Below the pieces are notes generated by a model that saw nothing but the letters and a program-made list of their open reading frames with translations, searched no databases and had not been told where the DNA came from. Shown piece after piece: positions 18,666 through 28,063 of a DNA stretch of 33,835 bases. The DNA is from Desulfobacterota bacterium AH_259_B03_O07 (GTDB lineage Bacteria > Desulfobacterota_D > UBA1144 > Nemesobacterales > CSP1-2): the NCBI GenBank assembly GCA_027717645.1, contig JALLOG010000024.1, positions 1-33,835 on the forward strand, in the 5' to 3' direction. Position 1 is the stretch's first letter; each line of letters opens with the position of its first letter. The position numbers and the translations under genes are program-made.

Positions 18666-18795
18666 AACATTTCTCCTTATGTAATTATTCAGTAAGTTTT
18701 ATAAATTCTTTGCCTCTCTCTAAATTTATAAATACCTTATCTTTTTTAGCTTCGTACTTGAATGAGTTATCATGATCAATGGCTTTTTTTAAATC

Positions 18796-19383
18796 CTAAT
18801 TAGCCTTTTTGTTAATTCCCTTCTTAGCATAGACCCTCGCGCGGTTGTACCATGCTTCGGCATAATAAGATTTTAGCTTGATAGCTTTATCTAATGCCTT
18901 AATTGCATCATCAAGCAAATTAAGGTTACACAGCGCCACTCCTTTGTTATTCCAGGCTTCAACATAATCTGATTGAAATTCTAATGCCTTATCGTATGCC
19001 TCAATAGCTTCTTCATCACGTCCTAGCCAACCCAGGGCTGCCCCCTTATTACACCAGGCAACAGGAAACCATGGTTTTAATGCTAATGTTTTGTTAGACG
19101 CTGCAAGTGCCTCTTCAAAACGCCCAAGCTTTCCTAGAGCAGCAGACTTATTATTCCAAGCCTCCGCGTAGTCGGGCTTAATTTGAATTGCTCTATTATA
19201 AGCCTCGACTTCCTCTTCATGTCGACAAACAACTGAAAGAACAATTCCCTTGTTGTACCACGCTCCTGCAAAATCAGATTTCAAAACTATTGCCTTATCA
19301 AGGTTCTTAATTGCTCCTTCGTAATCACCTTTATAATATAGGTCAGTAGCTCGAAGTACATATTCTTCAGGCTTCAAAATCAA
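18796..19383 (-). CDS. TPR repeat protein
   Basis: About five 34-aa TPRs (AWNNKGVALCNLNLLDDAIKALDKAIKLK pattern); TTG start behind aggag. Confidence 0.88.
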   Translation of the reverse strand: MILKPEEYVLRATDLYYKGDYEGAIKNLDKAIVLKSDFAGAWYNKGIVLSVVCRHEEEVEAYNRAIQIKPDYAEAWNNKSAALGKLGRFEEALAASNKTLALKPWFPVAWCNKGAALGWLGRDEEAIEAYDKALEFQSDYVEAWNNKGVALCNLNLLDDAIKALDKAIKLKSYYAEAWYNRARVYAKKGINKKAN

Positions 19384-19416
19384 CTCCTATTTATTGATTT
19401 AAATCATGGATAACCA

Positions 19417-20262
19417 CTATTGTTTAGGTCTTAAAACTACTATCCCGGGTTTATTTGAAATATAAGTAAGGAAATCTTCATCAACAACCCTTCTATTCTC
19501 ATCTCTTGACGAAGCATGTCTTAGATATACCCCTTCCTCTTTTTTAATAATTATCCCCGTGTGAGAGACATCCAATCCTTCTTTCTCTGTATACATACCT
19601 ACGTAGTCACCAGTTTTTAAACGGCCAATTATTACTTCATCAATCGAAGCAGATGGGATATAGGTTACAGACCTCTCTTTGACGGGTATCCCCGTAAGAT
19701 AATAAGTACCGTCCCCTTTCTTGTTGAGTATTTTCTTAACAGTCATGGTTTTATCTCCACCTATATCACTTGTTACATCAATGACGTTACCACTATTAGA
19801 CTCCACCCAGTCTGTAAAGAAATGATTCCTGTTCCTAAATCCTATATCACCAGATTGGTATCTAATTGACTGGAGATTATTTACAAAATTGGGATATGAA
19901 TCTGAGAGCTGCATAGCTTCCACATAATCTATATATGTAAAACAGTCCATTCCGTCCAAATTTATCACCAATAATTCAGGGGTATTGATACTACCAATCA
20001 GAGTTGAATCTTCGTATTTCACATTTAAGAACTGCTCAGATATAAAGTCAATACGACTACCCGAATCATTATTTTTAGCGGATTTTTGCATCATGTCGTT
20101 CAATTTATTCTCACTCCACTTTCCTAGTATAACAACCTTTTCTTTGTTCTCCATAGAAAAAGCAGTATGAGTCATGCAACCGTAAAACGATATTGATAAA
20201 TTTAATGCCAAATAGATCAAAACAAATTTAAAAGTCAAGCAATTTGGTAAGGAATTCTTCAT
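19417..20262 (-). CDS. DUF1460-like putative amidase/peptidase, exported
   Basis: Signal peptide with lipobox-like SFYGC; NLDGMDCFTYIDYVEAM, VSHTGIIIKKEEGVYLRHASS. Confidence 0.75.
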   Translation of the reverse strand: MKNSLPNCLTFKFVLIYLALNLSISFYGCMTHTAFSMENKEKVVILGKWSENKLNDMMQKSAKNNDSGSRIDFISEQFLNVKYEDSTLIGSINTPELLVINLDGMDCFTYIDYVEAMQLSDSYPNFVNNLQSIRYQSGDIGFRNRNHFFTDWVESNSGNVIDVTSDIGGDKTMTVKKILNKKGDGTYYLTGIPVKERSVTYIPSASIDEVIIGRLKTGDYVGMYTEKEGLDVSHTGIIIKKEEGVYLRHASSRDENRRVVDEDFLTYISNKPGIVVLRPKQ

Positions 20263-20420
20263 AGTAGTTCGATTATATATTCTACCTAATTCTTCTTAAA
20301 TAAATGTGAATTACCCTATTTGCAAAATATCTAAAATCTTAGTCATATATTAAGAAAATGTATGATATGGAATATTTATTTGATATATTTTAATTAAAAT
20401 TAATTAGGGAGCGGAATCGA

Positions 20421-21422
20421 ATGTATGTTCAAAAGGGAAAGGTTCGCATGCCAGAAATAAATACCGGTAAGTGGATTAATTCACATGAAATAAGTACACA
20501 ACAGCTTAAAGGAAAAGTCGTCTTAGTTGACTTTTGGGACTATACGTGTGTGAACTGTATCAGGACTCTTCCATACCTAAGAGAATGGTACGAGAGATAT
20601 CATGAAAAAGGCTTAGAGGTCGTTGGAGTACACGCTCCTGAATTCACATTTTCAAGAACGGAAGAAAATGTAAGAAAAGGAATTGTTGAATTTGAAATAA
20701 GGTATCCAGTAGTCATGGATAATGATTACAAGATCTGGCAGGCATTCGCTAATCGCTCCTGGCCCTCGAAATATCTAATCGATAAAAACGGATATTTTAG
20801 ATATGCACACTTTGGAGAAGGTAACTATATTGAAACAGAAATGGCTATTCAACTATTAATAAAAGAGTTGGATCCTGACGTGGATTTACCAGATCTAATG
20901 AAGCCCATCAGGGATTCGGATATCCCTGGCATACACTGCTACAGGGTCAGTCCTGAACTATTCTTGGGATATAAGAGAGGCAAATTAGGTAATCTTGAAG
21001 AATTAAGGCAAGACGAACCACAGGAATACGAAAAGCCCGAGATTAGCGAAGAAGACACTATTTATCTTGAGGGTAGATGGATTAACACGTCAGAATTTAT
21101 CGAGCCCGCTTTAGAAGATTCAAACGAAGGAGCTCACGTATATCTAAAATACACCTCATATGAAGTTAATCTGGTAATAAACCCTGAGAAGGATAAAGAT
21201 TTTAAAGTCCACATTATGCAGGATAATAAAAACCTTGATGCCGAGAATGCCGGTGATGATGCAGAGATTGATTCAGAAGGTAAAAGCTACGTAGTTGTAA
21301 GTGATCCGAAGATGTATAACTTGATCAAAAACAAAGATGTTGGTTCTCATCTATTACATCTGTCAACAAATTCTAATGGTTTCGCCGTCTTTGCTTTCAC
21401 ATTCGTAAGCTGTGCTCTATAA
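20421..21422 (+). CDS. Thioredoxin-like (redoxin/TlpA-type) protein with DipZ-like C-terminal domain
   Basis: VVLVDFWDYTCVNCIRTLPYLREWY (CxxC), WPSKYLIDKNGYFRYAHFGEG, C-terminal YLEGRWINTSEFIEP... beta-rich region. Confidence 0.85.
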   Translation: MYVQKGKVRMPEINTGKWINSHEISTQQLKGKVVLVDFWDYTCVNCIRTLPYLREWYERYHEKGLEVVGVHAPEFTFSRTEENVRKGIVEFEIRYPVVMDNDYKIWQAFANRSWPSKYLIDKNGYFRYAHFGEGNYIETEMAIQLLIKELDPDVDLPDLMKPIRDSDIPGIHCYRVSPELFLGYKRGKLGNLEELRQDEPQEYEKPEISEEDTIYLEGRWINTSEFIEPALEDSNEGAHVYLKYTSYEVNLVINPEKDKDFKVHIMQDNKNLDAENAGDDAEIDSEGKSYVVVSDPKMYNLIKNKDVGSHLLHLSTNSNGFAVFAFTFVSCAL

Positions 21423-21440
21423 TTTCACGGATTTTAAAAA

Positions 21441-21917
21441 ATGTTCAATTTAAAATTTATAAATGCTCTAATAATTGTGTCCTGTTGTATCTTATTCGTT
21501 TCTTGCGCCAGCATGAGGACAAACGAAACCAAATATTCAATCGTAAAAGAATCCAAGGATGATGAAAAGAGTTATGATATCTGGTATTTCGTCTCAAGAG
21601 TGGGTACGGATAGGCCATTTAAAGTTTTTGTAGCAAAAGCAAGTATTTTAATTGAAAATGATAGCAGAAGGTCCTGGAGTAAGCTTGTATTTACAGCTGA
21701 GCAAACCGATGAAGATGGAATCAATTATAAAGAAGTTTATATTTATTCCTCAGTTAACTGTTTAGACCGCACATATTCTTATATAGCTTCTCGTTTTTAT
21801 AACACGATTGGCGAGCTAGTATTCAGCGAGAATTTTTCTACAGATCCTGAGCCTATATTAGCTGACACAGTTAGTGATTATGTATCAAGATTTGTTTGTG
21901 CTTATTCAGAGAATTGA
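21441..21917 (+). CDS. Hypothetical lipoprotein
   Basis: Signal peptide with LFVSCAS lipobox; 158 aa. Confidence 0.65.
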   Translation: MFNLKFINALIIVSCCILFVSCASMRTNETKYSIVKESKDDEKSYDIWYFVSRVGTDRPFKVFVAKASILIENDSRRSWSKLVFTAEQTDEDGINYKEVYIYSSVNCLDRTYSYIASRFYNTIGELVFSENFSTDPEPILADTVSDYVSRFVCAYSEN

Positions 21918-21945
21918 GATAATGCAAGAAGTCTCTTTCGAATCT

Positions 21946-22055
21946 AGGTAGCCGCCCAGCCTTGCTGGTCAGTTTATAATTAATTTATATCCCCGTAGGA
22001 GCGCCATCCCTGGCGCGACAATTGTATCGCGGCTGGAAGCCGCTCCTACAATTCG
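21946..22055. repeat. REP-like intergenic repeat cluster, copy 2
   Basis: Outer stem GTAGGAGCG (21995-22003) / CGCTCCTAC (22041-22049) enclosing hairpins GCGCCA-tccc-TGGCGC and GCGGCT-gga-AGCCGC; adjacent GGTAGCCGCCCAGCCTTGCTGGTCAGTTTATA. Confidence 0.65.
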
Positions 22056-22139
22056 ACTGTTTGTCACGGGTAGTCCTCGCCGGAGCGTATTTGCAGTCGT
22101 GATTTAGCCGATCATAAGAAATGTTGGTTTTTATCACGA

Positions 22140-22757
22140 CTATCTGCGTGGTTTACACAAAGAAGGATTAGCCTCCCACTCTTTTATCAAATCATCCGCT
22201 CTGCTTATTTGCTTAGGTGTCATTTTAACTCGAATCTTTTCGAGAAGCTCATCGGCTCGATTTTGTTCAGCACTAGATCCCATTTTGCTAGCTAAACCAA
22301 ACCATTTATATGCTTTAACAAGATCCTTTCCTACCCCACAACCTCTTCTGCAATTAATTGGTGAATACGGAATACTCTCATGAGAATACATAATCCCTAG
22401 AGCAAGTTGAGACTGACCCTGACCTTGATTAGCTGATTTAAACCACACGTTGCTTGCTTCCTTATAACTTTTTCTTACCCCCGCACCTCTAAAGTAGAGA
22501 AGCCCTAAGCCATACCCGGCATCACAATCTCCATCCTCAGCAAGTGGTTTCCAGTACTTCAATGCTATATCATAGTTGCCATATTCATACCAACGTAGTC
22601 CAATTATATAGCCGTCCTTCTCAGTAAATTCGTTAATCGGGTTGGGCAACTGATTTTGAATACTCTTTAGATCCCGACAACTCGCTACTAATAATAGAAC
22701 GATTAAAATACTAAACTTTAAAAACACGAATTTGAATACACCTATCATCAAAGTCAA
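22140..22757 (-). CDS. SEL1-like repeat lipoprotein
   Basis: VASC lipobox; GLLYFRGAGVRKSYKEASNVWFKSANQG, AYKWFGLASKMG SEL1 repeats. Confidence 0.82.
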   Translation of the reverse strand: MTLMIGVFKFVFLKFSILIVLLLVASCRDLKSIQNQLPNPINEFTEKDGYIIGLRWYEYGNYDIALKYWKPLAEDGDCDAGYGLGLLYFRGAGVRKSYKEASNVWFKSANQGQGQSQLALGIMYSHESIPYSPINCRRGCGVGKDLVKAYKWFGLASKMGSSAEQNRADELLEKIRVKMTPKQISRADDLIKEWEANPSLCKPRR

Positions 22758-22878
22758 TATTTACCGATCTAGTGAGTTACAAAAGATAACATCCTAAAAA
22801 TTAAAGGAAATTTTAAGGCAAAAATATTTCGATCATTTGGAATTAAGCATAGATAGATAAATAAAGAAAAAAACAACC

Positions 22879-24072
22879 TTATTCGAGGGCATAGATATAA
22901 CCGTCTTGTCTTCCGAAGTAAATAACTCCGTCCGATACGGTCGGTGAAGATGACATAAGCTTTTCTATTTTGTATTTCCATAATTCCTTGCCATTATTAA
23001 TGTCCAATGCATAGATCAACCCGTCATTACTACCGAAATATATAATACCATCGGCTATTGCGGGGGAAGAACTAACAGCCCGTACTGTATCAAACTTCCA
23101 TTTCGTTTTCCCAGTCGTAGCATCCACTGCATAAAGTCCATCGAGGCCCCCAATATAGACCACACCATCAGATATCGCAGGTGATGAAATCATCCAATCG
23201 AGCACACTGCTATCTGTCACGAACTTCCACTTTTCCTTTCCTGTATTTGCTTCAAGAGCGAAAAGATGGGTATCAAAAACACCAAAATATATGACGCCTT
23301 CAGCTATGGTAGGGGTAGAAAAAATTTCACCTTCTGTCTTAAATTTCCATTTCTCCTTACCGGTATTGAGTTCAACTGCGTATAGATATTTGTCAAAGCT
23401 GCCAAAATAGATAACTCCATAAAATATAGCAGGTGAAGACAATACTCCCGCGTTAGTCTTAAATCTCCATTTTTCCTTACCCGTCTTAATATCAACCGCA
23501 TATAGATTAGAGTCATAGCTGCCGAATATCACCAATCCTCCTGTCACAACAGGTGATGATCGCACTTCGCCGTCTGTTTTAAATCTCCATTTCTCATTCC
23601 CAGTCAAAGCATCTAGCGCATAAAGATGACCATCGCTACCTCCGAAATATACAACACCACCATCCAATGCAGGGGATGACCCAACTTCGGAATTCGTTTT
23701 AGACTTCCACTTTAAACGGCCTGTATTCACATCTATAGCATACAGTCCATTCACCGAACCTATAAAAACGACCCCATTTGAAACAGTTGGCGTAGATTCA
23801 ACTTCACCTGGTGTTTTAAACTTCCATTTTAATCCTTTGAGTTTGTTTACGCCATTGGTTCTATAAACACCTGTACGTTCCATATTTGCCCGAAACATTG
23901 CATCTTGCATCGAAACCTTCTTAGTACCACCTGAATTTGTATTTTCCTCTCGGAGAGACTTATCAGTTAGTTCATAAAAGCCAACTACCCTTGTATTAAC
24001 CAATATGATTACGGTTAAAAAAGTTAATATTGAAGTTGCAATTTTTAAAAATGGTATGTTCATTTCCTTCAA
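22879..24072 (-). CDS. PQQ-like beta-propeller repeat protein (BamB-like), membrane anchored
   Basis: About eight repeats of GVIYFGS.DG.LYALD..TGKEKWKFKT...SSP; N-terminal hydrophobic anchor. Confidence 0.9.
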   Translation of the reverse strand: MKEMNIPFLKIATSILTFLTVIILVNTRVVGFYELTDKSLREENTNSGGTKKVSMQDAMFRANMERTGVYRTNGVNKLKGLKWKFKTPGEVESTPTVSNGVVFIGSVNGLYAIDVNTGRLKWKSKTNSEVGSSPALDGGVVYFGGSDGHLYALDALTGNEKWRFKTDGEVRSSPVVTGGLVIFGSYDSNLYAVDIKTGKEKWRFKTNAGVLSSPAIFYGVIYFGSFDKYLYAVELNTGKEKWKFKTEGEIFSTPTIAEGVIYFGVFDTHLFALEANTGKEKWKFVTDSSVLDWMISSPAISDGVVYIGGLDGLYAVDATTGKTKWKFDTVRAVSSSPAIADGIIYFGSNDGLIYALDINNGKELWKYKIEKLMSSSPTVSDGVIYFGRQDGYIYALE

Positions 24073-24082
24073 CCAACTGCTG

Positions 24083-24421
24083 TTAAGACAGTGATATTTC
24101 TTGTAATCTAGTATTCGGGGCTCTCTTTAGAGCTGCTATTACTAGAGAGGTTTCAAAAAGCTCCTGAATTCCGAATATCAAAGAAAGTAAAAACAGGTAG
24201 CTAAGATTCCAATATAGTGCCATTCCAATACCAACTAAACTCACTCCAACAAGCGCTTTACGTATACCCCGCACGACAATCAATGCTGGCCCAGGATCTT
24301 CACTTTCTTTGTATAAATTTGTCATAACCCGATATAGACTTCCCAAAAACAATCCTAACCCAATCAAAACAACAAGACTATATAGGTATGGAATATATGA
24401 TAAATCAATTTGACTATACAT
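24083..24421 (-). CDS. Small multi-TM membrane protein
   Basis: 112 aa with hydrophobic segments; immediately upstream of the beta-propeller gene. Confidence 0.6.
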   Translation of the reverse strand: MYSQIDLSYIPYLYSLVVLIGLGLFLGSLYRVMTNLYKESEDPGPALIVVRGIRKALVGVSLVGIGMALYWNLSYLFLLSLIFGIQELFETSLVIAALKRAPNTRLQEISLS

Positions 24422-24547
24422 AATTACACACCCTTATCCACCACGTCCACAAGGCCACTGTCCTATAATTAGGATGAAATTTTAGAAACAACGGTTCAAC
24501 TGAGATTGAGGATTTATACTGCTTAGAAAGAGAGGGTTAGAAATTTC

Positions 24548-25513
24548 CTATCTAACCAAGAATTCCACCCATAGAGGATAATGATCAGATATTCTCCATG
24601 ATAGTTCTTGCTTAGAAATAGTTGTCATAACCACCTTCGTAAAGTCAAAGTAACCAGCCCTATTACATTCAAATGATAATTTGGGTTTATTTTCTTCACC
24701 AGTAAACCATGCTATTTGATCATAGTGCTTATTGGTTTCAGGTTTTTCGGGTGTACTAAAAATCGTCCTGGGAACCCTATCCAAATCATCGGGGGCGCGA
24801 AGTCCGGTCGATGTAAATGCTTCGAAAAGTGGATCATCTTCTCTATCTATATTAAAATCCCCGAGTGTAATAAGATCCTGGTCCCATGCATTCACATCCG
24901 TTGCCCAGTCCGCAAGCCATTTTCCAATGGCCTGTAATTCCCTAACTCGGTCTCCCGGTTTTTTACCATATATGACGTGAAGCGTTACCAATATAAAAGT
25001 ATGACCAGCTGATTGAAATCCTACTGCGTAGGGTGTCCTGGCAAACTGACGATTGAAAGCATTTGACTTAATTGATCTATCCTCCGGAACCACCAGCTCA
25101 CATGCAAGGCCCGAGAGTTTGACTTTCCGTGTGTCAAAAAGAAAAGCCATTCGTTCATCGTTTCCTTTCTTACCTCTTGTTACATCAGTTAAAATTAGGC
25201 TCCAATTCGGACCAATCAGCTTCATCATATGCCGGAGTGATTTTATATTACCTTTGACTTCTTGAAGAGCTATTACATCAAACCGCGATACAATTTCAGC
25301 TATGCATAGTAACGCATGAAGATTCCTCTTTGGACTATCCTTATCTCCACTAACCCACTTTTCCGTTAAACCTCCGAAAGCGCGCAGGTTCCAGGTGGCG
25401 ATAAGAATATTGTAGTCAAGCTGCTTAGATGGGATCTCATCATCCAGGGCTAGCCTGAGCTTCCTTAGCTCTGAAGCAACTTTTTTGGGTGGGGGATCAG
25501 TGATTTTTGGCAT
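24548..25513 (-). CDS. Endonuclease/exonuclease/phosphatase (DNase I-like) family protein
   Basis: ILIATWNLRAFGG, VIALQEVKG, LVTLHVIYGKKPGDRVRELQAI, ITLGDFNID, ISDHYPLWVEF; all EEP catalytic motifs present; no signal peptide. Confidence 0.92.
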   Translation of the reverse strand: MPKITDPPPKKVASELRKLRLALDDEIPSKQLDYNILIATWNLRAFGGLTEKWVSGDKDSPKRNLHALLCIAEIVSRFDVIALQEVKGNIKSLRHMMKLIGPNWSLILTDVTRGKKGNDERMAFLFDTRKVKLSGLACELVVPEDRSIKSNAFNRQFARTPYAVGFQSAGHTFILVTLHVIYGKKPGDRVRELQAIGKWLADWATDVNAWDQDLITLGDFNIDREDDPLFEAFTSTGLRAPDDLDRVPRTIFSTPEKPETNKHYDQIAWFTGEENKPKLSFECNRAGYFDFTKVVMTTISKQELSWRISDHYPLWVEFLVR

Positions 25514-25552
25514 TTTTTAAACTTCGATTAATATGGTGAATTCATGAAATAA

Positions 25553-26397
25553 TTACTCTTTTCCCTTTGTAGTTAGAGCCCTTAATTTAAGCTTTGTAGC
25601 TTCTGTTTCAACCTGTGGAATTTGTGAATAACCATTATGGCTCAAAGAATTTCGAACCCGCTTTAAAAGGTTTTTCCTGCTTATATTACCACCTGCATCA
25701 CGCATATGTTTACAAAAATAAAACGAAAATGCACCGTTATAATCACCATTAATGTAAGCATCGGCAGATGTCTGATCAGATCTACATCCAGCCCAAAGAA
25801 TGTGATGAACAGTGCTCCTATTCTTGGAACGGAATCCTCTTGTGGGCTTCAATTCATCTTCCTCACCCTCTACTCGAGATTCAATATCTACAGGTGGGGG
25901 CAGAAATCTTACTAACGTGGGATTCTCGGGACCCAATTCCGGTGGACGTCCCAGATTAACATTTCTTAACCCAGTACCTGAATGACAGGAATCAAGGAAA
26001 ACTTCTAACAAAACATTTTTGGGAAGCTTCTTAAAAACTGAATTAAGATTGTCATCTGTTATGTAAGCACCATCCCAATTCATATCATAAGGACAAATTA
26101 ATTCATCCATATTGTCCCTAAGCTCGTCTCCATCCCTGTCACGAATCTGAGAACCATGCCCCGAAAAGTGAAATACAAGGAGTCTCCTGGTTTCGCTTTC
26201 TTAACCATCCATTTCAGCCTGTAGAGTATGTTTTCCTTAGTAGCCCTATCGTCAACCAAAACACGTATATCTTTATTAGTGAAACCAAGATATGTTTTCA
26301 ATATATTCCTCATATTCGTAACGTCATTCAAACAACCCCGAAGATCACTTATACCCTTATAATCATTTATACCTACCAATAATGCCCTTTGAGCCAT
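25553..26397 (-). pseudogene. Caspase family (C14) peptidase split by a 1-nt frameshift at about 26171
   Basis: ORF 26098..26397 MAQRALLVGINDYKGISDLRGCLNDVTNMRNIL... and ORF 25553..26110 ...LEVFLDSCHSGTG...HHILWAGCRSDQTSADA. A -1 shift near 26171 restores FHFSGHGSQIRDRDGDELRDNMDELICPYD, with catalytic HG and DSCHSG. Confidence 0.85.
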
Positions 26398-26555
26398 GAC
26401 ACCCCTCCATATTTTATTTTTATGATCGATATGGCATTGATTATAAACGAAATTAATATTTCATGTATTCACAATATAAATTTAACTGCTATTAAATGCA
26501 ATAGTTAAACCAAAATGGCAAGAGTGACAGCTTACCAATTTGAAACGTAGTAAAA

Positions 26556-26951
26556 TTATGACTTATCAGGAAATAGTATAAGGTTTTTGCCCAGAGTTAG
26601 CATTGGAAAGTGAGTCATGTTTCGTGTAACTAAGATAAGGCCCTCTTGAACCGCTGTAGCTCCGATCAAAGCATCTTCCAGATGCAAAATCAAACCTCTT
26701 TTACGGAACCCATACACATATTTCCCTGCAAGATCAGCAATGGAGGTGTAAACAGCAATGGACTCGAAGCGGTTGACGAGGCTTGTAGTTGCAGCTACCT
26801 CATGTGGATGGCATCCCGCGAATACCTCAGTGCGACTCAGGACTGAGATGGAAGGCAGAGCTTCTTGAACCAATCTTTCTAGAAACTCCCAGTAAGAATT
26901 AGTGCCCCTAAGCAGACCGATTAAGAAATTTGAATCTAAAAGATATTTCAA
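26556..26951 (-). CDS. vapC: PIN-domain VapC-like toxin
   Basis: MKYLLDSNFLIGLLRG, SVLSRTEVFAG, ALIGATAVQEGLILVTRNMTHF. Confidence 0.9.
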   Translation of the reverse strand: MKYLLDSNFLIGLLRGTNSYWEFLERLVQEALPSISVLSRTEVFAGCHPHEVAATTSLVNRFESIAVYTSIADLAGKYVYGFRKRGLILHLEDALIGATAVQEGLILVTRNMTHFPMLTLGKNLILFPDKS

Positions 26952-27196
26952 CCTGTTATCCGACTCTTAGCCGGCCGATAATTGCCAAAATCCTCTGGTG
27001 TGAGAAGGTCTGGATGATCTTTTTCTTTCCAAGCAGTATTACGGCGCAGCTTTTTTAAATCCTTAGCCATGCCTCTCCTATCCAGTTCACGCCTTAGGGC
27101 CTCGGCCACCAATAGGCTTCGTTTCCCGGCTGGCACCTTTTCCAGCCTTCTCAACAGCTGCTCAGGAATGGTAAAAGTTGCCTTTTCAACAGCCAT
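26948..27196 (-). CDS. vapB: VapB-like antitoxin
   Basis: ATFTIPEQLLRRLEKVPAGKRSLLVAEALRREL (RHH-like), overlaps vapC start by 4 nt; MAVEKA start at 27196 behind gggggat. Confidence 0.82.
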   Translation of the reverse strand: MAVEKATFTIPEQLLRRLEKVPAGKRSLLVAEALRRELDRRGMAKDLKKLRRNTAWKEKDHPDLLTPEDFGNYRPAKSRITG

Positions 27197-27220
27197 TTTT
27201 ATCCCCCACAAATTTGTTAG

Positions 27221-27242
27221 TATTAGTATACATATACTGATA
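27221..27242. promoter_or_regulatory. Inverted-repeat candidate vapBC operator
   Basis: TATTAGTATACATATACTGATA is a near-perfect palindrome 25 nt upstream of the vapB start. Confidence 0.55.
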
Positions 27243-27644
27243 ATTTAATCAAAGCATACTCATTACCTAATGAAGAAAGGGCATCCATGAGTTCAGGAAA
27301 AAGGAAATGAGAGATTTGATGAGTTAGTTTGAATGAAACGTATATCCTAGCTTATTAAAAATGAAGGGTGGGAAATTTATGAGGCCTAAGTACTTAAATA
27401 TTAAAAAATTGCGGGCTGTTCTAAACTTTACTCTGATTCGATAATCAATCTACGTCGTCCCAGTTGGGCATCCAAAAAATTGAGAGAGTCATAACTATCA
27501 TCTTTGTCTAAATAGATATTCATCTTTGCATTTCCAGGTGAGGTTATGTAACAAAGGGCATCTGCGAGTTCTAATCCTCGTTTTTAGCCATTGAAACTTT
27601 TTATTACTAAATGATATAAGGTTAAGAACAGACCCCATCGATAC

Positions 27645-27716
27645 TTCCGCAAATGCTAAATCAAGCCCTTTTTCCGGTATCCATCTACACTTTTCCCTGC
27701 AAGATCAGCAACCGAA
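27645..27716 (-). pseudogene. Degenerate vapC remnant
   Basis: Minus-strand VADLAGKSVDGYRKKGLI*HL aligns with IADLAGKYVYGFRKRGLILHL in the intact vapC; in-frame stop. Confidence 0.75.
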
Positions 27717-27796
27717 AGTCTCTAGATCCCTGGATTTTAATTTTATGCTTAAAAGTGATATAAATCTAAATAATCTATAGAGAAAGTTTACAAAAA

Positions 27797-28063
27797 CTAA
27801 CTATGACGTTCCAAGGTTACTGATATTTCGGTCTCTGCAACTTGAGGGTCAGCCTCAAGCACGGGCAAATTATTGACATCAATTGTGCCGATTATTTTAT
27901 TCTTAATAGTTTTCTCGATTGAAAGACCTAGCGCTCGAAACCGTTCAAGACTCGCCTGATCGGGGGCTGAGATATTAAGCGCTACAAGAACCTTAACAAT
28001 TCCTTTTTTTTCAATCTGTCCTAAATTCGATCTCCTAAGAATGTCTTTGAGGTTACTAGGCAT
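27797..28063 (-). CDS. Small protein resembling a stand-alone subtilase prodomain / I9-like inhibitor
   Basis: VKVLVALNISAPDQASLERFRALGLSIEKTIKNKIIGTIDVNNLPVLEADPQVAETEIS has the pattern of S8 propeptides; ATG at 28063 overlaps the protease TGA (TGATG). Confidence 0.6.
   Translation of the reverse strand: MPSNLKDILRRSNLGQIEKKGIVKVLVALNISAPDQASLERFRALGLSIEKTIKNKIIGTIDVNNLPVLEADPQVAETEISVTLERHS

Noticed and set aside
22879-24072. Tandem DNA repeats of roughly 120 bp suggesting a satellite array
   Set aside because: Explained by the beta-propeller protein repeats; coding constraint is evident.
3101-27636. Shared 13-mer AAGAACAGACCCC at about 3101 and 27624
   Set aside because: Too short to establish a repeat family without other genomic copies; flanks do not align.
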